Of a stretch of 64,000 nt of DNA, positions 45,590 through 57,400 are shown piece after piece. The notes beneath the pieces were generated by a model, which made no database searches, was not told where the DNA came from, and saw only the letters and a list, made by a program, of their open reading frames with translations. The translations under genes were made by a program, and so were the position numbers. The stretch's first letter is position 1. Every line of letters starts with the position of its first letter. Source of the DNA: Coffea arabica (Eukaryota; Streptophyta; Magnoliopsida; Gentianales; Rubiaceae); the NCBI RefSeq assembly GCF_036785885.1, contig NC_092326.1, positions 6,944,001 through 7,008,000 on the forward strand. Reading direction: 5' to 3'.

Positions 45590-46822
45590 TAGGGGTGAGC
45601 AAACGATTATAATTCGGTAATTCAGTTACATGAATTCGATTATTTGACTTATAGAAATCTAAACCGCTTTCAATTTCGAAATGGCTAAAAAAAACCGAAT
45701 TCATTTATTGAAAAAAAAAAAGATAAGATAAGTCAGATAACCCTGTTATCAACTTAAGTTTGCAACGCTGCTTCCTAAACAGGCTAACACAATTGTAAAT
45801 CTGTAATCAAACTAATATTCTAATTGCAAACTTACAGGCTACAAGCCTACAACACCAATTCAAAGGAAATCAACATCCAAATTATTACACACATATTACA
45901 AATGCCAAAATTCGTCAACTAGAAATCTAGAGTGCCAACTGCCAATATACAATACAACTACAAGTTAGAAAAAGACTAAACATGCTGTTAATCAGCAGCT
46001 AAACAGCCTGAACTAATGAACTCAGAACTCAGAAGTTATTCAAAGTAACAGTGTAACACACACTTTTCAAGTTCACATTTCACAAGTCACAGTGAACTAA
46101 ATGCAGAAACCAAAAATCAGAAATTATTCAAATTGAAAAGAAAACATAATGGCAAATTGTCTTGAAAATTCAAATTACAAATGGCTTACATAACAGAAAC
46201 TCAATCAAAATATGAAAATTGATTAGTTCCAGACGCCCATTACCTTTTGTTGGTATCCAACTAAAGAGTAATTGAAGTTTTAGCACCTCCATTAGTCAAG
46301 CCTGCAACAAAACATAAAAATGAAATACATTAATTACTTTAAAACAATAGAGAAATGAAATTTTACAATATATTTTACTATATATTTGTATTATTATAGT
46401 CATATAACAATTAACAAATACTAAAATAATATATTGTACATTATTATATATTATTATTATTATTATAAGTACATGATAATACCATATACTAATTATAATT
46501 AATAGCATTTACCTATATAATATAATAATATATTAGTAGTATATGCTAATACTAAATAGCATTTATCTATATATTATATAATATAATTTTATATACTAAT
46601 TTGGTATTCGAATGCGGTAATGCGGTACCCTATTTCATTTTATTGAATTTGAATGCGAAATCGGTTATTATTAAATTCATAATCTCATTACCTATTTCAT
46701 ATCATATTAGAATTCGGTGAATTCGGTAAGTACCGAATTTGGACCAAATTACCAAATACCCGATTTCAAATTTTATCGAATTGAATTATGAATTCGGTAT
46801 GAATCAAATTTGCTCAACCTTA
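45590..46822. mobile_element. non-autonomous hAT-type element, 1233 bp
   Basis: The ends are TAGGGGTGAGCAAA and the complement of TAAGGTTGAGCAAA. They are flanked by ACCGCAAG (45582-45589) and ACCACAAG (46823-46830), an 8 bp duplication with one mismatch, as hAT transposition leaves. Both ends carry AATTCGGTAAT-type words in opposite directions. The interior is AT-rich with a TTA/TAT microsatellite (about 46435-46470). There is no transposase. Confidence 0.8.
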
Positions 46823-46939
46823 ACCACAAGTAGAGAAAAAATAACTAAATAAATAATTGGGTGGAAATTGATAATTATGAATATACCATCCTGCATAAGG
46901 TTTCATTTAACATGCTCCTGTAATCAGTAAAAGAAAGCG

Positions 46940-48060
46940 GTAGAAAAGTATGTAAGGATCGAAGATAACCTAAGAGGGAGTGAATTAGGTTGATTAAAAA
47001 CCTAATTAAGTTATGGGCACTTTTTGCTCAATATTAAATTTACCCTATTTTCTAAGTGATCACACAATGAATCAATTAATGAATAAACAAAATCACTTGA
47101 GAGAAGTAAAAGAGATAAGCAATGTAAAGATCACAAACGTAACAATAAGTAAATAAAAAGGAAAGAATTGCAAACCAATTAACTACCCAACTCCTCTTGA
47201 GCTTATAGATTAATTCAAACAAGTTTCTTCAAGTTGATGAATTACAATCACTCTTGTGTTCAAAGGAAGGTTCACATCCTCCTTGTTTCAAACTCCACTC
47301 AGTCAAGTTAGGAAGTTTTACTATTTCTCAAGACAACCCTCATGAAATATTCACTCACAAATGAAAAGCTTACAATGAGTCTCACACCACTAAGACTATA
47401 AATCTTCCTTGGAGAGTGTTTTCTCACTAAAACTACTCTAGATCTTTTGTATCTTCAGTTTGCAAAAGTTATTTGAAGATTCTAACCATGCTTTATTTAT
47501 AGGAGATCAAGAAAGTGCTTCATTAATGCTTCCAACAGATAGAAAGTAGCTGAACAATCAACTAGCCATTGGAGTATTGAACGTCCCGTACTCTTGTTTT
47601 TTCCGTCCAACAGCAGACAGTGAGTTTGAGAAATTTTTTTCAATTCTATCGGACGTCCGGTATTGTCCTTGTGAGCGTCCTACAGCTTTCGTCGAGTTTG
47701 AACGATCCTATCGGATGTCTGGTACTTCCGTCCAATGGCATACAAAGAGTTTGAAGGATTCTATTGGACGTCCGATGCTTGCGTCCGATCGAAGTAAGTG
47801 AGTTACGGGGAATGTCTTATTTCCTTCAGACGTCCGGTGATGGAGTTTTTCATGCGTTCGAAGTTGCGCAATGATTATCGGACGTCCGATCCTGTCTTCA
47901 CAAGCGTCCGACAGCTTTCAACAACTTTTGTTTCTTTCAATTGCACTTGATCTTTGAAACTGATTTGCTTCATAACTGAAAGTATATTTTGAACAGATAT
48001 TAGTATCATCCATTTATTTTGTAAATATCAAAAACTAGGGATTAAGAACAACAAAGTACG
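46940..48060. repeat. probable LTR or other dispersed repeat with GGACGTCC block
   Basis: It opens with AACCTAAGAGGGAGTGAATTAGGTTGATT, a phrase I associate with many plant dispersed repeats (CTAGAGGGGGGTGAATAGG type; only its start is given here), and later has the GGACGTCC tandem block. I found neither primer-binding site nor coding frame, and its borders are uncertain. Confidence 0.4.
47581..47935. repeat. tandem block of about 50-63 bp units built on TCGGACGTCCGR
   Basis: The palindromic core GGACGTCC or a one-base variant occurs near 47651, 47713, 47766, 47829 and 47880, each followed 25-35 bases later by GCGTCC/CCGTCC (for example 47679, 47729, 47782, 47911). The phrase GCGTCC-ACAGCTTTC occurs at both ends (about 47679 and 47911). 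Confidence 0.75.
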
Positions 48061-48129
48061 ACTTTTCACCGTTTCTATTTTTCACCCAAGTCCAAGAAAC
48101 AAACATATTCCAGCCACAAACACTGCAAA

Positions 48130-48554
48130 CATAACCAAATAAGCAAAAAGACAGGATAAAAACAGACCATAATATCTAGAAGTCAACAAAGTCTTTCAAT
48201 TAAAATTCTCCAAAGACAATTCCAAGAAAATCTCTAACGTACTTGAATGTGAAAATCAATTCCCCTCCAGAAAACACTAAAAACCGAGAGCAAAGTCAAA
48301 ACTAGTTAAAAGCAACCATCAAGTTGATATAGCCACTTGGGCTCTGCATCACAAGAGTTAGCTTTCATGGGATTAGGATTATCTAAAACCTCTGCAGCAC
48401 CCTTGTTAGGATTCTCCAACATCAATGGCATATCAATATTGTTTTGGGGGTTAAAATTCTCTAACATGAAGAACTGATCAATATTAATTGGGGATTTAGG
48501 ATTCTCTAGCATTAAGGGCTCATCAACATCGATTTCTAGCTTAGGTATTGCTAA
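48130..48554 (-). pseudogene. truncated second copy of the AGL62-like MADS gene (C-terminal end and 3' flank)
   Basis: Minus-strand reading from 48554: AIPKLEIDVDEPLMLENP, INIDQFFMLENFNPQNNIDM, PLMLENPNKGAAEVLDNPNP. It matches the C-terminal repeats of the MADS protein at 22689-23840 (TIPKLEIVDSDQPLMFEIP, EVAEVSENPNP). The frame stays open to the stop at 48306, 8 or so codons further than in the intact gene. DNA similarity goes on through the 3' flank to about 48130. The MADS domain and central region are absent. At about 48555 homology stops and copia gag begins, in the same orientation. Confidence 0.8.
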
Positions 48555-48766
48555 ATTTGTTTTTGACCATCAACAAAGGTGTATTTGTTTTTGACCGTCA
48601 AGACCATGGTCATGGAGTGGTTCCATGTGCTATAGTTTTCTTCAATGAGAACTTGAGATACAAGAACCAATCCAGGTTGATCTGAATTGTAAAGATACAA
48701 AGCATGATTGGGATTGTCAAACTTGGATGCCATGCCCAATTGAGTTGGCTTGTTTGTGTCTCCCAT
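48555..48766 (-). pseudogene. copia gag N-terminal fragment fused to the MADS fragment
   Basis: The minus-strand frame from 48766 reads KFDNPNHALYLYNSDQPGLV, LVSQVLIEENYSTWNHSMTM and VLTVKNKYTFVDGQKQI, which is the start of Ty1/copia gag (the NPLYLHPSD-PG and GENY-W blocks, UBN2-type family). It breaks off just after FVDG and passes straight into the MADS C-terminal sequence, one frame over. Confidence 0.85.
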
Positions 48767-48811
48767 GATTAATATTGGGATGAGGAGAAGTTTTCAGATT
48801 CCCATATTCGG

Positions 48812-48824
48812 TGCTCTGGTACCC
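48812..48824 (-). other. degenerate primer-binding site of the copia fragment
   Basis: Minus strand GGGTACCAGAGCA resembles TGGTATCAGAGCA and lies about 45 bases upstream of the gag start. Confidence 0.55.
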
Positions 48825-49060
48825 TAATAAGAAGATATTTTGGTGAAAGAATTTGTTTTTATAATCATCCAAGAGCAAAAGGTATAACTTTATACACTAT
48901 ACAATACCAATTAGATCCTATTCTAATGCTTATAAATTAGCCTTTCACTTTTACTAGAATGGCAACTAACTAATCAAACTAATATACAAAATATTATCTT
49001 TCCTATTCTATTTGATTGTCTCAAATGTTGCAATCAGTAAACAAAATCTCTTCCACAACA
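48825..49060 (-). repeat. possible 5' LTR of the copia fragment
   Basis: On the minus strand it would begin TGTTGTGGAAGAG (complement of 49048-49060) and reach the primer-binding site, about 236 bp. It includes TAGTTTGATTAGTTAGTTGCC and a TATAGTGTATAAAG stretch as in short copia LTRs. No second copy is in the window, so the borders are inferred. Confidence 0.5.
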
Positions 49061-49257
49061 ATTTCCTCTCAATGCCAGCTAAGTTCACCAAAACCAATTT
49101 CATCTTAAATTTATTCATAGAATTAGTTGCCATAACAATCCTTTAACAAAACTTAAGTTGGTAATGAAAAAACAAACAATTAAAAAAATGGGGGGCATTT
49201 TGCATATTTTTACCAATCCATATCAAAAGAAAAAAAATTAAAAATCTTGTTTATATA

Positions 49258-51986
49258 TGTGAGGACCCAAAAATTTCTTTAGAATTTCCTCCCACTTTTG
49301 AAAAATTAATTTATATTTTTTGCTATATTTCTTTACTTGGCTATTTAACTATTTATTAGCCCTAAATTTCATGGTGATTTCATTAGTTGAGCCAAGAGTT
49401 TTACTTTTACTTTTCAAGTTAGAGTAAATTAAGGTTTTGGTGCATTTTGGTAATGTAATCGATTGGTGAGGTGTGTACACTAAATTTGGTGGATAAGTGT
49501 GAGTATTAGGTAAGAGAAAATATGTGATTAGAAGTGCTAATAATAAATTAGTGAATCATAAATTAAAACAAAAGTACAAGGGAGTTAAGGAAAATAGGAT
49601 TGAACCGACGTGTGCCGTTTGTTACCAATTGAGTACACCGCTTGACCAATACGTTCTTACCCTAATCTCCTTGTTTTTATTTCATTTAATTTCCCCTAAA
49701 TTAACCCTTAAATCAGCCACCATTATTGACTAAGGAAAAGGAAAAGAAAGACAAAATAGTTTGGTGACACTTGTCAACCATTAAACCAAATGTTTGACCA
49801 AGACCATTTCCTTTCTTCTTATCTTTCTTTTGGACTAAAATTCCTTCATTTTTTCTTCATGGTGAACGAAATTGAGAGAGGAAATTAGAGAGAAAAACTT
49901 CCAAATTCCATCTTTTTTTCCTTGCTTGATTTGTGAAAAATCCAAACACCAACTCAAATCTACACCGATTAATCTTAAGTTAGGCTTGGAGGGAAGCTTT
50001 TGGTGGAGTTACTTAGGGAAGAAAGCTCTTGAATTGCTTGTTATGTTGGGGTTCTGAGGTAAAATCTCTAAAAAACATCTCTTTTTACTTTTTTCTTGAG
50101 ATTTATACAAGATATGTTATGATTGAAGTTGAAGGAAGCATGTTTATCGTAATTTCATGGTTTTGCTAGGGTTTGGTGAAATTGTTGCTAGGGTTTGATT
50201 AATTTCCAACTTAGGTATATATTGGTTATAGCTAGTTTTGTGACTAAAATACGTACTCTATGTATCCTATATCTTGTGAACTTGATTGGGGCTGTCTTGT
50301 GGTGAAAGTGTAGCCTTGAAATGGCTGGAAAAATTAGTAAATACAAAAAAAGTACTGCTGAAATTTTTCCCGCAGAAGACTCTGACCAGTTTTGGAAAAT
50401 CTGTCATATCTTGGTGTAGAAAAATTCGAATTGAGTTTTGTTTGTTGCGTTTGAAATTAGATTCAGAGTACTTTCTACCATGAAAATATCATAATTTTCC
50501 TCAATTCCTATGAATATCTGTGATTTTCTAAATTTGACTGAATTTCCATTCCTGTTCTGTCTTTCTACTGGATAAAGCAGCCATTTGAGATTGGATTTTG
50601 ACTGCATTATGGATAGAATCTTGTAAAGGTGTCTTCTAAGAAATTGTAACTCTTTGAATCTATTTTCCAACTGTATAAAGTTCATAAATTTTGGACTTAC
50701 GAAACTTGAGATATGATTTTTCAAGTAGCATCGCGCAAAACTGAATAAATTCTGTTTTCCTAAAATTGTTCTTACTTCTATTTCCAATTTTAAGTTGGAG
50801 TTGTTAAACCATTTTGAGCTTGGCTTATGATTGGAATGAGGAAATTCTTGGTTACTTATGTCCCTTGGGTCTAAATATTCTCTTTTTACTCCAAAACCAT
50901 GTTTGCACCTTTGTACTAGTAGTTACTCGGATTTTCTTTGGTTCACCTAAATTTTGGATGATTGAGCCATAATATTTTCTATTGGCTATTCTTAGGATTT
51001 GTTGGTGATCAAGAGCATAATCCGGAAGGAAACTTTTGACATTATTTTGCTTAAATTGGTGAGTGTTCTTTGCATGTTGTGCTTCTAATGACTATGTGGA
51101 TTGTTGTGAATGTTTGCTTGAATGTTAAATGTTTTTCAATGATTGTTAAATGAATTTTCGATAGGCGAATGTGTACTTTGTCGCACTCAACCTAAGTGAA
51201 CGTGCAATTTTCAATGATTAAATGATCCTATGCTACTTGTGCAGGAATATAAGCCTTTTGGCTGAACTGAGCCATTGCCCTTCGTTGCCAGTCGACTCGT
51301 GCCAGAAGCGGACTTGGTCGAGCGGCTAGTGGCCCTGGGACAATGTTTGGTATACTTGAGTATTATCACGAAATCTGGTGGAGAACTGACCAGTGAATTC
51401 AATACAATGAAATCAATGAATGACTGACAATGAAAACTGAAGGAGTTTTCACTGTTAAATGTTTTCAAATGACGGAGGAATAAGAGAAATGGTTGGTGAC
51501 TGAATGACTGAATAAATAACTCCAAGTGAGCACGTATCCTTCCAATGATTGAATGTTTGTGTCTTGAATGACTGGATATTATTATGCAAAGTGTTCAAAC
51601 TGTTAAATACCATATTTTCATGGTTTCTCTACCTGATTGCTTGTTTGGGAACCTCACTGAGCTTTTAGCTCATTCCTTTAGTTTTTATTTTCCTTACAGG
51701 AATGGAGATCCGAAACAATTAAGTGTGAGTTAGAGTGTATAACCCTCTTATACTTATGCTTTTGGTTGATAGGATATATTTTGGACATTTGATGTTGTAT
51801 CATACGTTTGGCTTTGGATTGTAAATAAGTTCACATTTTAGTTGAATTGCAGAACTTAAATGTTATTTTGGAGGCTTGAATGATTAATCTTGAGAGTTTA
51901 GTGAGTGAGTGAATCCTGACGAGAGTTGGGCAGACGGTCCGCCAAACCCTTGGGTACGCCCTAGGGGAGAAGGTGGAGTCGTCACA
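49258..51986 (+). mobile_element. 2.7 kb solo LTR of the long-LTR (Del/Tekay-like) family
   Basis: It begins TGTGAGGACCC and ends GGAGTCGTCACA, flanked by ATATA (49253-49257) and ATATG (51987-51991), a near-perfect 5 bp duplication. No primer-binding site follows. It shares phrases with the LTR at 1841-6049 (for example TGTCTTCTAAGAAATTGTA, GAGATATGATTTTTCAA, GAGAGTTGGGCAG near the 3' end) but is 1.5 kb shorter and has no 80 bp repeat block. Confidence 0.82.
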
Positions 51987-54900
51987 ATATGTGCAACATG
52001 AACTAAGAGATATAATTTTTTTTACAATCAAACAGTTGATAAAGTTATTTAACTAAATAAACAAGAACTTAAAATCTTCTAAAACAGATAAAGGTTATAA
52101 AAAGCTCCGAGATAACTTTTACCAATTGCTTCCTTGGCGTTATAGAAGGTTACGCATTGCATGAGACGTTAATATATTTTTTTTTTCGATAATTAAAGAT
52201 ACTTACAAGAACTCTTTTTAGGATTTTTTTTTAATGGAAATTTTCAAAAGACTCGTTAGTACACTAAATTGTACCTAATTTATTATAAAATGCACACAAT
52301 CATTCGTTATGTGTAAAAACTTTCTCAAATTAATTTTATTTTTGCTAAAAAAAATTAATACTAAATACCCTTTCAAAGAGTGTTTCCGGAGGCATCCGTT
52401 AGCCAAACCTCTCTGTTAAAACAAGAATTTTCCCTACTAAGAAAAAAATATTTGTACTCACTTTTTTTTATAGAAGTGCAATCTTCATAATAAATCTGGA
52501 TTAATTACTGAGTGGGTATAACTTGAGTATATTGTTTCTTTGAAAATTAGCATTGGATTTAATGAAATGGATACGCTTATCAAGTGGCTTATCCTTTTAG
52601 GCATATCCATCTTAATTTCAAATATCGGTAGCTGGTAAGAAATCAGCCTTTGTTCCTAAGATTTCATGCAGATTCATTAATCATTGGACTAATTAAAATT
52701 GGCAACGTAACCATGTAGCTTAATTTTTTAGGCATCCCCTAGTAACTAGTCTCAGATTAGTGGGCATTGCTACCATTTCACGTAGATTCATTTCTCATAT
52801 ACATTGACAGAAATGCGACAAACAAGCTACAACTATTACACAGAAATTAGCTTTTTTTTCTTATAGGTACTGGGTGCAATCAGTATAGTTTCAAGAACAA
52901 ACCTAGACATGGTAGCCAATTATGTAAACTGATAATTATGAACTAATTGAATATTTCTGGTTGATATTAGGATGATTTGGTGTATTTTATGTGCCAATAT
53001 TTTGATTATTGCATAACAGAAAATCAGCATAATGAAGTAAATATTTTATCACATGATACAAAAAGCAATAAGTACTTACTAGAAAGAAAATCTCAAAAAG
53101 GATAAAAATATATTCAGGGATTAGTTTACAACCATGCACTATCCAATTAAAAGTTAATCTTATTACACGTTCGAGGAGAACTAAGAAACAGCCAATAGAA
53201 GAAATACTAGTCTGTAATGACATTAAAAAAAACTAAATAATGTAAATGTCAACGTAAAATTCATTTAAGAACAAAATTCCTATATTTTTGTGAATGAGCT
53301 ACAATAAAATGTAAAATTGTAGAAAAGAGTCTGTAGGATCTTACTAAGAGAATCCAGTTGTATACAACAAATTAGGAAGAAGAGTATATCTCTTTCATAT
53401 AAATCTATTGAAAAGGAAACTTGATTAAGAATTTTGAATACGAAATATTAAGCTTAGTAGTCCTTCAAGTAACATATGCAATCTAAATTCATGCTGAACT
53501 ATGTGCTCGTGTAGTTGTGTGCATCTAGCTATCAATTTTAAGACTCTGATTGATGGAAACGAATTTAGGATAATGCAATTAATTTTTATTTGGACGTACA
53601 CGATTAAAGGGGAGATTATAATCCAATGGCTTAGAGTTATTTGAAATCATATTTGAGAACTATATAAACCACTTCACCCTCTAAGCTCATCCTCGCGAAA
53701 ATCGTTGGATTCACTTAAAAAGATGGGTTATCAATTGTTTACTCACTCAAAGAGATTCAGTTTTTCATTTCTTTTGAAACTATGTTTAGAAGTTTGTGGA
53801 AATTGTTTCCCATCTGGCTTATGGTTTTCAATTGGTTTATCAAACTAATATTGTAACAGGCAACTGGTACCTGATCGATGTTGCTGCAAAAGAAATTAGA
53901 GGTAGACTCTGACCGGTTAGTGATCTGCCAAAAGAATATTGGAAAATTATCATGATCTAATTAATATTCTTCTGGTAGATCATTAATTCGGTTGGAGCAT
54001 AGTTCTAAGCTACAGAGGAAGATTGATACCAGTCCCAAACCATCATCCATGGTACAATACAATGTCCATGATTTTATGAACTTTCCACATACTAATTTTT
54101 TAAGTTCTCTAGTTTTCTCAGCAATATTTCTTTTTGTTCTTTTTTTTTTTTGAAAAACTAATATTTCCTTTTGTTGAGTACAGGTTTACTAACATGGAGG
54201 GCACTTCCGCTTGATGTTTTTGTTAATTTTTGTTAAATGATGTTGTATATGCAGAAATTGAAGTTCTTAAAATGTGTATGTCTTCTGCGTCCATTTCCAC
54301 CAGATACAATTTCAGGATCTCTAGTATTTTGAAATGCCTCAGTTAAGAGAGATTCTAAGCCATACAAGGTAGTCAAATTCCAAACCTCTTTAACTTTTAC
54401 CCGGTAATTCTCCTTTTATTTATGGAGTACATATTAGTACCTTTTTTCATTTTTATCTGTCTCTCATCCCTTCCCACACCCTTTCCACTCTCAATTGTTA
54501 GATTCATGATTTAAACCTTGAACCTAACACTGAAGAGAATTTTAAGAAATCTCTCCTGACTGTTGGGCCAATTTTGATAGTCGTACATATCAATACCCAT
54601 CAACATTCTTTTTAATAACGATGTTAAATTTTTCCCAAAAAAAGAAGAAGAAAGGGTTTCAATTACGAGTACAATTCCACATATAAAAATTCAGTAAAAA
54701 ATAGCATTCAATATCCATTTTTGATTTAAGGCTTTTTTGGTAAAAAAATATTCGTTAAAATAAAAATCAGCAAAAAAAAAGATTTTTTTTAAGAAAAAAT
54801 AATAGTCCTGGACCTTATGGTGTAACTGTTGCATAGTGGCATCTTGACTGGATGAGGAGAAATGTCAACTGTGGCACATTAAACGACGTCGTCAAACTAC

Positions 54901-55975
54901 CGATGCAACATTCTGGCTAGTCCTGGGAGTGAGGTTTCCATTTCGTTGCATCGAAGGTTCATGAGATTTTCTTCAAAATATATTAATACAAGTATTTTTT
55001 TTTGAGGAATTAATACAATTACTTGAATACCAAAAAAGAAAAGGAATTAAAATAATAATAAGACAAGTAAACAAAAGGAAAAGTCATATGTTTGACCGTA
55101 TATGGTAGAGTATTCTGGTCTTTCTGACCAACTTGTATACATATTTTTTTTTATTATTGGGACAATTTCACAAATCTCTCCTGAGGTTTGCTTTAATATC
55201 ACTTAGTACCCTTATAGTTTCAAAAATATTTCTTAGCTCCCCTTGATTGACATGTTTTGTAACATGTCCCCCTTGTGTATTAAAAAGTTCATAGATAAGG
55301 AGAGATAATAATTTATTTCCATTTGTACCCTTTTATTGTCGTTTATATAAATATTAGAGTAGCAATTAAGACTAAAATAAACCTAATAAGCAAATGACAA
55401 ATTGAAACATATGTAAGTGCAATAAAGAGAAATTGCAACAAATAAGTAATATTACAACTTTGCGATGACAAATACTCCAACTCTAGGATTATAAAGACAA
55501 CAATACAACAAAATAAAAAATACAATTTTAATGGGTAAAGAAGCAACTTAAAGAGGAAATTATTAGAAGATATTATAGCAAATCATAACAAGTTCTAATA
55601 TTAGAAGACACACTTATAGTTCACCAATAGTATTCAATATACAGAATTGACATTATTAATTACAACAAGAAGGCCACAATTAGAATTTCAAAAGCAAAAG
55701 AAATCCAAATAAGCTATATTTGCTTTTAATGTCAATTTGATGTGCTTCTCAAGTATTAAGTAATAGTAACGTCAGAAGTTCTCTACCTTTTATTACTATA
55801 GGAGAAAAAAAGTTACAATTATAAAACATAATTTGGTTAATTATTGTCGTTATTTTTTTACTTTCCCAATTCCTTTTTTTTTTGTGTGCAAATTTTAGTT
55901 AATCAATCAAGGATTTCAGAATTTTGATAAAAAAAAATTAAGGATTTCAGAAGGGTGATATTGTCAATTTATTAC
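51987..55975. other. non-coding AT-rich DNA
   Basis: No gene supported. Frames such as 52987-53223 and 55343-55546 are hydrophobic by AT-rich composition only. The phrase CTCCTGAGGTTTGC-TTTAATATCACTTAGTACCC (about 55175-55212) is typical of dispersed plant repeats with TTAGTACCCC words, but I cannot delimit one. Confidence 0.5.
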
Positions 55976-56995
55976 CCATGATAGAGAAATATTGTTTTTC
56001 AAAAACAATATGAAAAACTTTTACTGTAGATGTTTTTTGGATTATTTTTAGAGGTATTTTTAAAACATATTTTTGGGTATTTTTATAATTTATAATTTTT
56101 ATATGCATTTATGCATTTATAATACATTTATAAATATTTATAAATAAATGTATTTATATATTCGCTAAAAAATATATTAATGTATTATAAATGTATTATA
56201 TTATATATAATACATAATATAAATATATTTATAAATGTATAAGTGTATATTATTATAAATTTATAAATTATAAATGAATATTATATAAATGTATAAATTA
56301 CAATTTATAAATTATAATTTTTATATTTTTATATAAATATACATTTATGCATTTATAATACATTTATAAATATTTGTAAATAAATATATTTCTATATTTC
56401 TATAAAAATATATAAATGTATTATAAATGTATTATATTATATATAATACATAATATAAATATATTTATAAATGTATAAGTGTATATTATTGTAAATGTAT
56501 AAATTATAAATGAATATTATATAAATGTATAATTTATAATTTTTATATTTTTATATTTTTATATAAATATACATTTATGCATTTATAATACATTTATGAA
56601 TAAATATATTTATGTATTTATATAAAAATATATAAATATATTATATTATATATAATACATAAGACAAAAAATATTTATAAATGTATAAGTGTATATTATT
56701 ATAAATGTATAAATTACAAATGAATATTATATAAATGTATAAATTATAAGTTTATTAATATCTATTAATATTATTTATAAGTGTATTAATATAATTAATA
56801 TAAATGTACAAATGTATTAATATTATGTATAAATGTAAAATTAATATTATGTATATTAATATAAATGTATAAATGCATTATATTATATATAATACATAAT
56901 ATAAATGTATATTATAAATATACATTAATATATATATTATGTATAAATGCACATTTATAGAAATGCATAATATATATAATATATATTTCAAGATA
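55976..56995. repeat. AT-rich tandem array, about 230-236 bp unit, roughly three copies
   Basis: The landmark ATGCATTTATAATACATTTAT starts at 56111, 56347 and 56577, giving periods of 236 and 230. Within each unit the order ATACATAATATAAATATATT, AAATGTATAAGTGTATATTATT and AATGAATATTATATAAATGT repeats. After about 56800 the pattern decays into TATAA/AATATT words. The left edge has GTTTTTCAAAAACAATA as in the fragment at 8800. Confidence 0.8.
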
Positions 56996-57400
56996 AGATA
57001 AGAATCTCAAAAGGACCAATTACAAGAAGATAAGGTGTCGGCAAGAAAAGCAAATAAAATTCAAATGAAAAGTGTCAGCAATCAAATGCAAATGAAATTC
57101 AAAGACGGAAGTCCCTATAAATAGAGTTCAAAAATCAGATAGAAGGGCATCGAGTCTTTTAGCAATCCTAAGAATTTCTCCCTCTGTAAACCTTTCTCTT
57201 CCAGTTTTTATATTTCTTTGTACTCACTTTGATTCAAGAAGTTCAATAAAATTTCGAAGTTCGATTTCATCCAAAAGCCTCTGAAATTTAAAGCTTCCAT
57301 TACAAAGGTCACTCTGATTATTTGTAAGTCTTATTGCTCAATTTAATCTCATTTTTATATGCTTTCATATGCCTGGGTTGGCTCTGGTATCAGAGCCAGA
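56996..57400 (+). promoter_or_regulatory. promoter - poly(A) signal - initiator-tRNA primer site cassette of a reverse-transcribing element
   Basis: In order: GATAAGATAAGAATC (56993), the TATA box CTATAAATAG (57115-57124), a pyrimidine-rich leader (TTTCTCCCTCTGTAAACC), AATAAA (57245-57250), and the primer site TGGTATCAGAGC (57385-57396) inside a perfect palindrome GGCTCT-GGTATC-AGAGCC. That is the layout of a retroelement R-U5/primer region or of a plant pararetrovirus (Caulimoviridae) promoter and leader. No gag, coat or RT reading follows. Which of the two it is cannot be decided here. Confidence 0.55.

Noticed and set aside
46296..46508. 70-codon frame rich in Ile/Tyr
   Set aside because: It lies inside the non-autonomous hAT element and is made by an ATT/TAT microsatellite.
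57380..57400. Possible tRNA-Met gene
   Set aside because: Only the 12-base primer-site complement is present; there is no cloverleaf, anticodon arm or TTC loop around it.
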